NCBI GenBank assembly: GCA_024637135.1
Contig: JAGXFT010000057.1
Location: 1-33,041, forward strand
Length of the DNA: 33,041 bases
Reading direction: 5' to 3'
Source of the DNA: Nitriliruptorales bacterium
GTDB lineage: Bacteria > Actinomycetota > Nitriliruptoria > Nitriliruptorales > Nitriliruptoraceae
Positions 23,768-31,085 of this stretch are shown here, in pieces (the first letter of the stretch is position 1; each line of letters opens with the position of its first letter). Below the pieces are notes generated by a model. It ran no database searches. It was given only the letters and a program-made list of their open reading frames with translations, and was not told the DNA's origin. The position numbers were made by a program, and so were the translations under genes.

Positions 23768-23800
23768 GGACGGGGTGGGGACGGGGTGGGGACGGGGCCG
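23768..23800. repeat. Three 11-bp tandem repeats, possible G-quadruplex, upstream of ask
   Basis: GGACGGGGTGG occurs twice and a variant GGACGGGGCCG once, head to tail, just beyond the ask ribosome site. On the plus strand five GGGG runs (23772, 23777, 23783, 23788, 23794) are separated by one or two bases, a classical quadruplex pattern. In the ask mRNA the same stretch is a C-rich tract. Confidence 0.6.
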
Positions 23801-23826
23801 GACGGTACCGCGCGGACCGCTGACGC

Positions 23827-24567
23827 TCAGGGGATCCCGGTTCCGATGAACGTGCCGACCAGGAAGGTCAGCCCCATGGCGAGGATCCCGATTCCGACGT
23901 TTCTGGCCACGGCGGGCATGACCGGTGCCTGCCCCAGCCGGGCCGATCCCCAGCCCGTCAGCACCAGGGCGCACGTCACCGCGATCACCGTGACGGGCAC
24001 GCGCAGGGCGACCGGCGGGAGCACGATCGCGAGCAGTGGCAGCATGGCCCCCAGGGCGAAGGCCACCATGGACGAGAGCGCGGCGGCGACCGGTGAGGTG
24101 AGGTCGTTCGGGTCGATGCCCAGTTCGACCTCGGCGTGCGCCACGAGGGCATCCCTGTCGGTCAGTTGCCGGGCGACCTCCTCGGCCACGGCTCGGTCCA
24201 ACCCCTTGGACTCATAGATCTGCGTGAGTTCCTCCAGCTCCTCCTCGGGCATCTCCACCAGTTCGCGGCGCTCCTTGTCCAGCAGCGCCTGTTCGGAGTC
24301 CCGCTGGGTCGACACGCTCACGTACTCGCCGCCGGCCATCGACAACGACCCGGCCACCAGCCCGGCGATCCCGGCGATCAGCAGTGCACGCGAGTCCGCG
24401 GTCGCGCCGGCCACCCCGACCACCAGTCCCGCCGTCGACACGATGCCGTCGTTCGCGCCCAGCACCCCGGCCCGCAGCCAGTTCAGGCGGGCCGCGATCG
24501 ACCCGGTGTGGGGCTCGTCGTCGTGGACGTCCAGGGCGTGGTCGCCCGTCGGTGCCTGGTCGCTCAC
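23827..24567 (-). CDS. VIT1/CCC1-family iron/manganese transporter
   Basis: A 246-residue membrane protein of the VIT family, proton-coupled exporters of Fe2+/Mn2+ in characterised members. It has the hallmark first helix [24 protein letters not shown] (about 31-54), a second helix [27 protein letters not shown] with the conserved SMAxGEYVS motif, a cytosolic acidic helical domain (about 90-150: [20 protein letters not shown] and [10 protein letters not shown]) that would be the metal-binding insert, then three C-terminal membrane helices. Its GTG start overlaps the recR stop by four bases (GTGA), an unusual pairing that implies translational coupling. The link may be protection against iron-driven damage, but that is speculation. 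Confidence 0.88.
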   Translation of the reverse strand: MSDQAPTGDHALDVHDDEPHTGSIAARLNWLRAGVLGANDGIVSTAGLVVGVAGATADSRALLIAGIAGLVAGSLSMAGGEYVSVSTQRDSEQALLDKERRELVEMPEEELEELTQIYESKGLDRAVAEEVARQLTDRDALVAHAEVELGIDPNDLTSPVAAALSSMVAFALGAMLPLLAIVLPPVALRVPVTVIAVTCALVLTGWGSARLGQAPVMPAVARNVGIGILAMGLTFLVGTFIGTGIP

Positions 24568-25163
24568 TCGACCGCCCGTCGACCGGTGAACGAGCGCGCC
24601 AGCGTGACCTCGTCGGCGTAGTCCAGGTCGCCGCCGACCGGCAGTCCGGACGCCAACCGGGTGACCGCCACGCCCAGCGGCGCCAGCAGCCGCGACAGGT
24701 AGGACGCGGTCGCCTCGCCCTCGACGTTCGGGTTCATGGCGAGGATGACCTCGGTGATGCCCTCGCCGTCCAGCCGCGCGACCAGTTCCCGCACGTGCAG
24801 GTCGTCGGGGCCGACGCCGTCGATGGGCGAGATCGCGCCGCCGAGGACGTGGTAGCGCCCGCGGTACTCGTGCGTGCGTTCGATCGCGATCAGGTCACGA
24901 GGTTCCTCGACCACGCACAGCACCGTGGTGTCCCGCCGCGTGTCGCGGCAGACCTGGCACTCCTCGGCTTGGGAGATGTTGAAGCAGCGCCGACAGAACC
25001 GGATCGTCGCCTTGACCGTGGTGATCGCCGAGGCCAGGCGCCCGGCTTCCTCCGTGTCGACCTGCAACAGGTGGAAGGCGACCCGCTGGGCGGACTTGGG
25101 CCCGATCCCGGGCAGCCGCCCGAGTTCGTCGATGAGGTCCTGCACCGCACCTTCGTAGAGCAT
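24564..25163 (-). CDS. recR: Recombination mediator protein RecR
   Basis: Acts with RecF and RecO to load RecA onto gapped DNA. The 199-residue product has the N-terminal helix-hairpin-helix [24 protein letters not shown] (about 10-33), a zinc finger with FCRRCFN...CQVC, and a Toprim domain with [33 protein letters not shown] and [14 protein letters not shown], ending with the Walker-B-like tail [18 protein letters not shown] 25163 ([10 protein letters not shown]) has GGAAGG about 10 bases upstream and fits family starts; a GTG six codons earlier has no ribosome site. It lies downstream of dnaX, but the small YbaB/EbfC gene that normally sits between them is absent. Confidence 0.95.
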   Translation of the reverse strand: MLYEGAVQDLIDELGRLPGIGPKSAQRVAFHLLQVDTEEAGRLASAITTVKATIRFCRRCFNISQAEECQVCRDTRRDTTVLCVVEEPRDLIAIERTHEYRGRYHVLGGAISPIDGVGPDDLHVRELVARLDGEGITEVILAMNPNVEGEATASYLSRLLAPLGVAVTRLASGLPVGGDLDYADEVTLARSFTGRRAVE

Positions 25164-25237
25164 CGGGTGGCGGCCTTCCACGGGGTCTGTGCACGGTTCG
25201 TCGAGCGAGACCGCATGGTCACGAGGCTACTGGGCAG

Positions 25238-25260
25238 GGGCGGGTGTCCCGTGCCCGCCC
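25238..25260 (-). terminator. Weak terminator-like hairpin after dnaX
   Basis: GGGCGGG (25238-25244) pairs with CCCGCCC (25254-25260) in the gap between the dnaX stop and the recR start. The stem is short, so read-through into recR is likely. Confidence 0.4.
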
Positions 25261-25269
25261 GACCTGTCG

Positions 25270-27615
25270 TCAGTGGTCGTCCGGGTCCAGTTCCGTGGCC
25301 CCCAGGCGATCCACGAGGGCGCCGGCAGCACGATCCATCGCCTCGGCCGGGTCGAGGTTGGCCAGCGGGGTGGGCGTCGCGCAGGTCGGCTCGTCCGAGG
25401 CCGTCGCCGGCTCGGCGTGTCCGGCCGTTGATCGGCCGGCGATCGGTGCCCCGGACTCGGTGTCGCCCGACGAGTGGGCACCCGCCTCGTCGGGCCCGCC
25501 GTCGACCGGTCGGGGTCGTGGTCGTGGCGGTCCGTCCCCGTCGACCCGGACATCCAGTCGGACGGTGACGCCGGTCGCCTGTTCGATCGCGCTGCGGAGG
25601 ACCTCGCCGAATTCGGTCTTGGTGGCATTGGTGGCGTGGAACGACCGATAGCGCTCGCCGTAGCCCAGGGCCAGGACGCCCCGGCGCAACTGCAGCAGCC
25701 GCGCCGGCTCGAAGATGGCGTGCGACCGCTTGGAGTCCGCGCGCACCAGTTCCAGGATCGCGTCCCAGCGGCTGCGGATCGACTCGAGGTCGTCGGTCTC
25801 GTCCCGACTCGCGGGTTCGTCGACCACGACCTCGGGACCGGACGGGCGGTCCGCGGGGACGTCGGGGAGGCCGTCACGGGCCACCCGGGCCGCGCGAGCC
25901 CCCGCCCGGCTCGCGAAGTCGGTCCCACCGGCCGGCTGGTCCGCGTCGGTCCCGGCGACGGCGTCCGAATCGGCGTCCGAATCGGGGGCGTGCGAACCCG
26001 TGTCGTCCGCCCCCGTGTCCTGCGAACCCGCGTCCTGCGAACCCGTGTCGTCCGAACCGGTGGCGTCGGCATCGGGGGCGTCCGAGCCCGTCTCGTCCGC
26101 TGGCTGCGCCGCAGCGCCGGCGTCCAGGTCCAGCGCCGGACCGTCCGCGAGGTCGCCGGGGGCCACATCGTCCCCGGGTGCCGCCGTGGTGGCCGTGGTG
26201 GGCTCGTCCGGGTCGTCGTCCTCCTCGCCGACAGCCGCGTCGTCGGCCGCCTCGGGTTCGCCCGCAGCCTCCCCGGCCGAGGCCTCCCCCGGGTCGTCGG
26301 GACCGGCGGCACCGTGCCGGGCGAGGTCGTGGTCCGAGTCGGCGTCCCCCGGATCGACGTCGACATCGTCCCGATCGTCGTCCGGATCGATCTTGAGGAC
26401 CACGGGTTCGTCGGTGGGGTCGGGGTCTTCGACGGGCTCGGCAGAATCGACCGGCTCGGGAGAATCGACGGGCTCGGGGGTGTCGACCACCGGGCCGTCG
26501 GCCGGCGGCCTGGCCGCGACCCGTGGCGCGCCGGGGCGAGTCGCGATCCGGGCCAGGGCGAGCTCGAGCGCCAGCCGTGCCGGCCCCTGGCGCATCTGCT
26601 CGAGCGCGGTGGCCATCTCGTCCATGCCGACCGCGAGCCCGTCACGGTCCGAGCGCGCCGCCTGCGCGACCAGTCCGTCGAGTCGGTCGGCGGTCGCGTC
26701 GACCAGGTCGTGGCGACCCGGCGCGACCACCAGCACGAGCAGGTCACGCAGGTGGGCGACCAGGTCGAGCGTGAACTGGCGCAGGTCGGTGCCGTCGTCC
26801 AACAGTTCCTGCACCTTGACGAAGGCGCCCGCCAGGTCGCCACCCAGGGCGGCGTCGACGGCCGCCGCGGTGTGCTCGAAGGAGGTCTGGCCCAGCACCT
26901 CGGCCACGTCGGCGCCGGTCACCTCGCCATCGGCGTAGGCCAGCACCTGTTCGAGCACGGACTCGGTGTCCCGGACCGACCCGTCCCCGGCCCGGACCAC
27001 CAGGTCCACGGCGGCGTCGTCGATGCTGCCGCCTTCGCGGGACACCAGGTCACGGACACGACCGGCCACGTCGGCGGCACCCACGCGCCGGAGGTCCAGG
27101 CGCTGGACCCGCGACAGGATCGTTGGCAGCACCTTCTGGGGGTCGGTGGTGGCCATCGCGAACACGACGTGCCCGGGCGGTTCCTCGATCAGCTTCAGCA
27201 GGGCGTTGAAGGCCGCGGTCGAGGCCATGTGGACCTCGTCGAGGATGTAGACCTTGCGTCGCGCCGAGGCCGGTGCGAACTGCGCCCGGTCACGCAGTTC
27301 CCGGGCGTCGTCGACGCCGCCGTGCGAGGCCATGTCCAGTTCGATCACGTCGACGGAGGACCCGTTGGTGATCGCCACGCACTGGTCGCAGACGTTGCAC
27401 GGCTCGGGCGTGGGGCCGTTCGCGCAGTTGATCGACTTGGCCAGGATCCGGGCCGTGGAGGTCTTTCCGGTACCGCGGGGGCCGGCGAAGAGGTAGGCAT
27501 GGTGCAGCCGGTCCTCACGGATCGCGTTGGTCAGCGACCGGGTCACGTGTTGCTGCCCCACGACCTCTGCGAAGGTCTGGGGGCGGTACTTGCGGTACAG
27601 CGAGACGTAGGCCAC
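25270..27615 (-). CDS. dnaX: DNA polymerase III subunit gamma/tau
   Basis: The clamp-loader ATPase of the replicative polymerase; 781 residues. The AAA+ core (about 1-240) has LYRKYRPQTFAEVVGQ, Walker A GPRGTGKTSTARILAKS, a zinc module (C-x8-C-x2-C-x2-C type around NCANGPTPEPCNVCDQC), Walker B ILDEVHMAS and the sensor/arginine-finger block LPTILSRVQRLDL. A collar domain follows to about 380. Residues about 385-605 are a very acidic, repetitive disordered linker. The C-terminal tau part (about 610-700: DAILELVRADSKRSHAIFEPA and SFHATNATKTEFGEVL) should contact polymerase/helicase. GTG 27615 has GGAG 6 bases upstream; a neighbouring GTG at 27618 is an alternative. I saw no A-rich slippery site for a frameshifted gamma form. 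Confidence 0.95.
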   Translation of the reverse strand: MAYVSLYRKYRPQTFAEVVGQQHVTRSLTNAIREDRLHHAYLFAGPRGTGKTSTARILAKSINCANGPTPEPCNVCDQCVAITNGSSVDVIELDMASHGGVDDARELRDRAQFAPASARRKVYILDEVHMASTAAFNALLKLIEEPPGHVVFAMATTDPQKVLPTILSRVQRLDLRRVGAADVAGRVRDLVSREGGSIDDAAVDLVVRAGDGSVRDTESVLEQVLAYADGEVTGADVAEVLGQTSFEHTAAAVDAALGGDLAGAFVKVQELLDDGTDLRQFTLDLVAHLRDLLVLVVAPGRHDLVDATADRLDGLVAQAARSDRDGLAVGMDEMATALEQMRQGPARLALELALARIATRPGAPRVAARPPADGPVVDTPEPVDSPEPVDSAEPVEDPDPTDEPVVLKIDPDDDRDDVDVDPGDADSDHDLARHGAAGPDDPGEASAGEAAGEPEAADDAAVGEEDDDPDEPTTATTAAPGDDVAPGDLADGPALDLDAGAAAQPADETGSDAPDADATGSDDTGSQDAGSQDTGADDTGSHAPDSDADSDAVAGTDADQPAGGTDFASRAGARAARVARDGLPDVPADRPSGPEVVVDEPASRDETDDLESIRSRWDAILELVRADSKRSHAIFEPARLLQLRRGVLALGYGERYRSFHATNATKTEFGEVLRSAIEQATGVTVRLDVRVDGDGPPRPRPRPVDGGPDEAGAHSSGDTESGAPIAGRSTAGHAEPATASDEPTCATPTPLANLDPAEAMDRAAGALVDRLGATELDPDDH
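25993..26097. repeat. 15-bp tandem repeat (about 7 degenerate copies) inside dnaX
   Basis: Units like CGAACCCGTGTCGTC repeat every 15 bases, encoding pentapeptides such as GSDDT, GSQDA, GSQDT and GADDT in the tau linker. Perfect period and codon alignment suggest recent slippage or recombination in a disordered region. Confidence 0.7.
26430..26483. repeat. 18-bp tandem repeat (3 copies) inside dnaX
   Basis: CGACGGGCTCGGCAGAAT and two close variants follow head to tail, encoding hexapeptides of the form EPVDSP in the acidic linker. Confidence 0.7.
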
Positions 27616-27746
27616 CACGGGCTCCGGACACCGACGACACGAACACGACGAGCGCGTGGCCATCGTAGGCTGACCGTGCGACGCGGCGGGCCCGCCGCCC
27701 GACTCGGGGCGACTCCTCGCCCGACCCCGACCAGCCCGGAGCGACC

Positions 27747-28739
27747 ATGCGCACGACTCCCGTCCTGGTGACCGGCGGTGCCGGCTACATCGGCTCGCAC
27801 ACGGTCAGGGCCCTGCACGCCGCGGGCCGCGACGTGGTGGTGCTGGACACGCTCGAACACGGCGACCGGGCGGCCGTCAGCGATGCCGAACTGGTGGTCG
27901 GCGACGTTGCCGACCAGGCGTTGGTCACCGACCTGGTCCGCGACCACGCCATCACCGAGGTGGTGCACTTCGCGGCCTACAAGTCAGTGCCCGAGTCGAT
28001 GGAGCAGCCCGGTCGCTACTTCGACAACAACGTGGGCGGCTCGATCGCGCTGGTCTCGGCGGCACGGGACGCCGGCGTCACCTCGTTGGTGTTCTCGTCG
28101 TCGTGCTCGGTCGTCGGCAACCCGCCGGAGGTGCCGGTGACAGAGGAGGCCCCGCTGGACCCGGAGAGTGTCTACGCCGAGACCAAGGCGATGGTCGAAC
28201 GGCTCCTGGCCTGGACCGGTCGGACCACCGACCTCCAGTCGGTGTCCCTGCGCTACTTCAACGCGGCCGGGGCGGCGATGGATGGCTCGATCGGGGAGGA
28301 CTGGTCCTCGACGACCAACCTCGTCCCATTGGTGATGCGATCGGTGCTGACCGGATCGCCGCCACTGCAGGTCTTCGGCACCGACTACCCGACCCGCGAC
28401 GGCACCTGCATCCGGGACTACATCCACGTCGACGACCTCGCGCGTGCCCACGTGGCCGCCCTGGACTGGCTGGACGAGGGCGGGCGCACGACCGTGGTCA
28501 ACGTGGGCACCGGCGTCGGCTCGACCGTCCGGGAGGTCATCGCGGCCATCGCGGACGTGGCGGGTCGCGACGTGGACTACGAGGAGGTCGGTCGCCGACC
28601 GGGCGACCCGGCCGCGACGTGGGCCGCCAACGACCGCGCACGCGACCTGCTGGGATGGGAGGCCACCATGGGCCTGCCGGAGATCGTCGCCAGCGCATGG
28701 TCGTGGTTCTCGCGGCTGGCCGAGGAATCCCAGCCCTGA
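27747..28739 (+). CDS. galE: UDP-glucose 4-epimerase
   Basis: Interconverts UDP-glucose and UDP-galactose in the cytosol, feeding cell-envelope polysaccharides. The 330-residue short-chain dehydrogenase-type protein has the NAD loop VTGGAGYIGSHTVRAL (about 8-23), VHFAAYKSVPESM, the catalytic SSSCSVVGNP (Ser) with YAETK (Tyr/Lys, about 148-152), RYFNAAGA and the GalE-type DGTCIRDYIHVDDLA block, which separates it from dTDP-glucose dehydratases. ATG 27747 has GGAG 5 bases upstream. It is divergent from dnaX and converges on the SRP RNA gene. No other Leloir-pathway gene is nearby. Confidence 0.92.
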   Translation: MRTTPVLVTGGAGYIGSHTVRALHAAGRDVVVLDTLEHGDRAAVSDAELVVGDVADQALVTDLVRDHAITEVVHFAAYKSVPESMEQPGRYFDNNVGGSIALVSAARDAGVTSLVFSSSCSVVGNPPEVPVTEEAPLDPESVYAETKAMVERLLAWTGRTTDLQSVSLRYFNAAGAAMDGSIGEDWSSTTNLVPLVMRSVLTGSPPLQVFGTDYPTRDGTCIRDYIHVDDLARAHVAALDWLDEGGRTTVVNVGTGVGSTVREVIAAIADVAGRDVDYEEVGRRPGDPAATWAANDRARDLLGWEATMGLPEIVASAWSWFSRLAEESQP

Positions 28740-28804
28740 CTGGCGCAGGCGTCGACTGCCGCGGGTCGGTGACGGGAAACAGCCGCGCGACGGATGATCT
28801 CGTC

Positions 28805-28913
28805 CGAGATGTGGTCGCCGGTATCGGTACCCGCCCAAGAACGGCTTAGGGCTGCTGCCTTCCGGCCCTGACCCGGTTCACCGGAGGACGTCACCGGCGG
28901 CGACCACATCTCG
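28805..28913 (-). ncRNA. ffs: Signal recognition particle RNA, small bacterial type
   Basis: On the minus strand the conserved Ffh-binding hairpin is present: GGTGAACCGGGTCAGG, then GGCCGGAAGGCAGCAGCC and CTAA, lying within 28843-28886 (complement). The outer ends CGAGATGTGGTCGCC pair with the complementary stretch GGCGACCACATCTCG at 28805-28821 / 28897-28913, closing a single long hairpin of about 109 nt with a 3-base bulge. A TAGGAT box (complement of 28943-28948) about 30 bases upstream is a possible -10 element. The RNA directs ribosomes with nascent membrane proteins to the translocon. Confidence 0.93.
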
Positions 28914-28990
28914 CACGGGACCAAGCCCGTCGCGTGGTTGCCACATCCTACCAACCGAGGTGCCGGGCGGACCGTGTCGGTGGACATGGT

Positions 28991-29032
28991 TCGGGTCGGT
29001 CATCCGTCCCCCCGAACGGATGACCGACCCGA
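28991..29032. repeat. 17-bp perfect stem-loop upstream of ffs
   Basis: TCGGGTCGGTCATCCGT (28991-29007) pairs exactly with 29016-29032 around an 8-base C-rich loop. It lies between the tRNA-Ser fragment and the SRP RNA, so it may block read-through into ffs. Confidence 0.65.
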
Positions 29033-29040
29033 TCAGTGCA

Positions 29041-29072
29041 CGACTCGTGCCCACTGTCGCGAGCACGAGTCG
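29041..29072. repeat. Second stem-loop, 10-bp stem
   Basis: CGACTCGTGC (29041-29050) pairs with GCACGAGTCG (29063-29072), eight bases after the previous hairpin. Apart from these two hairpins nothing coding is supported between 28914 and 29217. Confidence 0.55.
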
Positions 29073-29217
29073 ATTCCCCGCGCGAACGGGAAGCCAGGGT
29101 CGTACAGGGTTGGTGCACGGGCGGTTCGGGCCCGCGACGCATCCGGATTGGTCGGCGTGCCCGACCGTGCGGATCTCGAACCGCCGCCGAACCACCCGGT
29201 CCCGACGACGCCCGAGG

Positions 29218-29251
29218 ACGACGCCCCGGGCCGAGTGGCTCGGGGCGTCGT
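29218..29251 (-). terminator. Terminator downstream of the tRNA-Ser fragment
   Basis: ACGACGCCCCG (29218-29228) pairs with CGGGGCGTCGT (29241-29251), 11 bp around a 12-base loop. On the minus strand it directly follows the tRNA-Ser 3' end, as the native terminator of that tRNA would. Confidence 0.75.
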
Positions 29252-29255
29252 GTTG

Positions 29256-29310
29256 CGGAGGGTGAGGGATTCGAACCCTCGAGAGCGTTGCCGCTCAACA
29301 CGGATTCCAA
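29256..29310 (-). other. tRNA-Ser(GGA) 3' fragment: putative attachment site (attR/attL)
   Basis: Read on the minus strand: anticodon loop TTGGAAT with anticodon GGA (29306-29308), 3' anticodon strand CCGTG, long variable arm GAGCG-GCAA-CGCTC, T-arm GAGGG-TTCGAAT-CCCTC, 3' acceptor strand ACCCTCC and discriminator G (29256); no CCA is encoded. The bases preceding the loop (TGCTC) do not pair with CCGTG and no D-arm or 5' acceptor strand exists, so the gene is cut exactly at the anticodon loop. Tyrosine integrases commonly recombine there, leaving such a displaced 3' end next to the element. Confidence 0.85.
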
Positions 29311-29427
29311 GAGCATGACGGGGGTTTGTGCGGTGACGCCGTCTGACGCAAAACGACTCTGAGCAGGGGAAACACACGGGTATCATTCGGGGCGTGATGG
29401 CCTGCGACAGCGGCTGCCGGAAATTCT

Positions 29428-29449
29428 GTGACCAATTCGTGACCAATTT
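29428..29449. repeat. Tandem 11-bp repeats near the attachment site
   Basis: GTGACCAATTC (29428-29438) is followed at once by GTGACCAATTT (29439-29449), 118 bases from the tRNA fragment in an AT-rich stretch. Position and form fit integrase arm-type or excisionase sites. No gene is supported in 29311-29594. Confidence 0.5.
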
Positions 29450-29532
29450 GCTCGTCCGTCGAGGGTGCAACGCGCATGGCGAGCTACCTGGCATGGCACC
29501 AAGTCGCCTGCTCCGCAGGCTTCTCGCCCGAC

Positions 29533-29582
29533 GGGTTAGTTGTAACTTTATGGTGCTAACCTTTCAACTGATCGGGTAGTTG
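29533..29582 (+). promoter_or_regulatory. AT-rich fic promoter/operator region
   Basis: GGTTAG (29534-29539) and CTAACC (29556-29561) form an inverted repeat flanking TAACTTTATGG; GGGTTAGTTG (29533-29542) recurs as GGGTAGTTGG (29574-29583), running into the fic ribosome site. This pattern suggests control at the promoter, perhaps by the Fic protein's own winged helix. Confidence 0.4.
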
Positions 29583-29594
29583 GAGGGCGATCTC

Positions 29595-30776
29595 ATGAGT
29601 CGCGCGAACGGGTGGCCGGCCTCCGGGCTGGACCGCGAGCAGACGTGGGACACCGTGGCAGGGAACCGTCGCGTCCCGGCTGCCGACCGGAACCTGCGCT
29701 ACCGGCCGTCGCTCCCGCCCATGATCGCCCACCGCGACGTCCCGTTGGACTCGGGGGTGTCCGCGAGGGTCGAGGAGGCCGCGCTGCGGCTGCGGTCCGC
29801 TGACGAGCGGGTGGCCGACGGCGCGTCGACGGTCCCGCTGCTGCGCAGCGAGTCGGCCGCGTCCTCCAAGATCGAGCAGATCGAGGTGGGACAGCGCTAT
29901 GTCGGGCGCGCGGTGGCCGGCTTGCCCACGCGGCAGCGCTCCGCCCTGGAGGTCGCCAGCAACGTGCGGGCCATCCAGTCCGCCGTCGACGGCGACCTGC
30001 GATCGATCACGGCGGACCGGCTGCACGAGGTCCACGCCGAGCTGCTCCCCGACGCCGAGTGGGCCGGTCGGCCCAGGACGATCCAGAACTGGATCGGGGG
30101 TTCCGACCACAGCCCGCGCGACGCCCGCCACGTCCCGCCACGACCCGACCGCGTGCCCGAGCTGCTGGACGACCTCGTGGGCTTCGCCAGCCGGGACGAC
30201 CTGCCGGCCGTGGTGCAGGCCGCCATCGCCCACGCCCAGTTCGAGACCATCCATCCCTACCCAGACGGCAACGGCCGCGTCGGACGAGCCCTGATCCACA
30301 TGGTCCTGCGACGACGTCGCGTCACGAGCAGGGCGATCGCCCCGCTGTCGATCGCCATGCTCGGCGACACGGGCAGCTACCTGGACGGGCTGGGGGCCTA
30401 TGGGCGCGGAGACCTGGCGACGTGGCTGTCCTACTTCACCACGGCCAGCCTCGTCGCCGCCGACGCCACCGCGCGTCTCGACGACCAGCTCACCAGCCTG
30501 CGCGACGAGTGGCGCAACCTCCCGATCGTGGTCGACGCTCGATCGGATGCGGCGATCCGGCGGGCCGTCGAGCAGTTGACGTCCCACCCGGTCTGCTCGG
30601 CAGCCCAGTTGGCCGAGCGCCTCGGCGTGTCCCGCCCTGCAGCGCGGGGCGCCCTAGAACAACTCGCCGGCGTCGGTGTGCTCAACCGCACCACCGCGGC
30701 CCGCAACCTCCAGGTCTACGAGGCCCACGAGGTCTTCGCCGCCATCGACGACGTGGAGCGTGCCGTCACCGGCTGA
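29595..30776 (+). CDS. Fic-family protein (putative AMP transferase) with C-terminal winged helix
   Basis: A 393-residue cytosolic Fic protein, a family that transfers AMP or other phosphate-containing groups to target proteins. An N-terminal Fic_N-like region (about 15-100) contains the inhibitory helix SSKIEQ, whose Glu94 would block the site as in class II Fic proteins. The Fic core has the flap GRPRTIQNWIGG (about 158-169) and the active-site loop HPYPDGNGRVGR (220-231), with catalytic His220; the usual Phe at position 3 is Tyr. A winged helix (about 325-385, AAQLAERLGVSRPAARGALEQL) closes the protein and may bind DNA. ATG 29595 has GGAGGG 7 bases upstream. It lies next to the tRNA-Ser fragment, where an integrase would be expected, and converges on the excisionase-like gene with 24 bases between. 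Confidence 0.9.
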   Translation: MSRANGWPASGLDREQTWDTVAGNRRVPAADRNLRYRPSLPPMIAHRDVPLDSGVSARVEEAALRLRSADERVADGASTVPLLRSESAASSKIEQIEVGQRYVGRAVAGLPTRQRSALEVASNVRAIQSAVDGDLRSITADRLHEVHAELLPDAEWAGRPRTIQNWIGGSDHSPRDARHVPPRPDRVPELLDDLVGFASRDDLPAVVQAAIAHAQFETIHPYPDGNGRVGRALIHMVLRRRRVTSRAIAPLSIAMLGDTGSYLDGLGAYGRGDLATWLSYFTTASLVAADATARLDDQLTSLRDEWRNLPIVVDARSDAAIRRAVEQLTSHPVCSAAQLAERLGVSRPAARGALEQLAGVGVLNRTTAARNLQVYEAHEVFAAIDDVERAVTG

Positions 30777-30800
30777 TGGCGGGAAGTCGATGAACTCGGT

Positions 30801-31085
30801 TCACGAGGCGACCGGACCCTCCCCTACGGACGGCCGAGGGGCAGTGGTGGTCGGCTCAGCGGCCCAGGCGATGTCGTCCAGCGGCAGGCCGAGTTGCGCC
30901 AGGAGCCGAGCGGTCGGGATCATGATCCGCCGCCCGACCCGCATGTTGGGGATGGCATCGGCCTCCACGGCCCGGTAGCAACGGCGTCGGCTCATGCCCA
31001 GCAGCAGGGCGGCCTCCGGGACGGTCATCACCAACGGCATCGTCCCGCTGATCCCTGGGGTCGCGGTGGGCGACTCGGTCAACAT
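30801..31085 (-). CDS. AlpA/Xis-type helix-turn-helix excisionase-like protein
   Basis: A 94-residue MerR-like winged-helix DNA-binding protein. The core (about 19-70) is MTVPEAALLLGMSRRRCYRAV, the helix-turn-helix, followed by IPNMRVGRRIMIPTARLLAQL, the short wing typical of excisionase-family proteins that name the entry as xis/AlpA. N- and C-terminal tails are probably disordered. ATG 31085 has GAGAGGA about 7 bases upstream; internal ATGs at the start of the core are possible alternatives. In actinobacterial integrative elements such a gene directly precedes the integrase; here the downstream neighbour is the convergent fic gene instead. It could excise the element or act as a transcription regulator. 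Confidence 0.82.
   Translation of the reverse strand: MLTESPTATPGISGTMPLVMTVPEAALLLGMSRRRCYRAVEADAIPNMRVGRRIMIPTARLLAQLGLPLDDIAWAAEPTTTAPRPSVGEGPVAS

Noticed and set aside
25993-26097. A CRISPR-like array from the regular 15-bp repeats
   Set aside because: There are no spacers, the repeats are contiguous, and they lie in phase inside the dnaX linker.
25270-27615. Programmed frameshifting in dnaX for a gamma form
   Set aside because: No A-run or similar slippery heptamer with a downstream stem could be found by eye.
25474-27771. A 765-codon open frame on the plus strand opposite dnaX, and similar long frames (4036-5865, 11619-13880, 8307-10274)
   Set aside because: They are antisense shadows of strongly conserved genes, common at about 70% GC, with no family motifs or ribosome sites.
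29256-29400. A complete tRNA-Ser on the minus strand
   Set aside because: The bases beyond the anticodon loop do not form the 5' anticodon strand, D-arm or 5' acceptor; only the 3' part exists.
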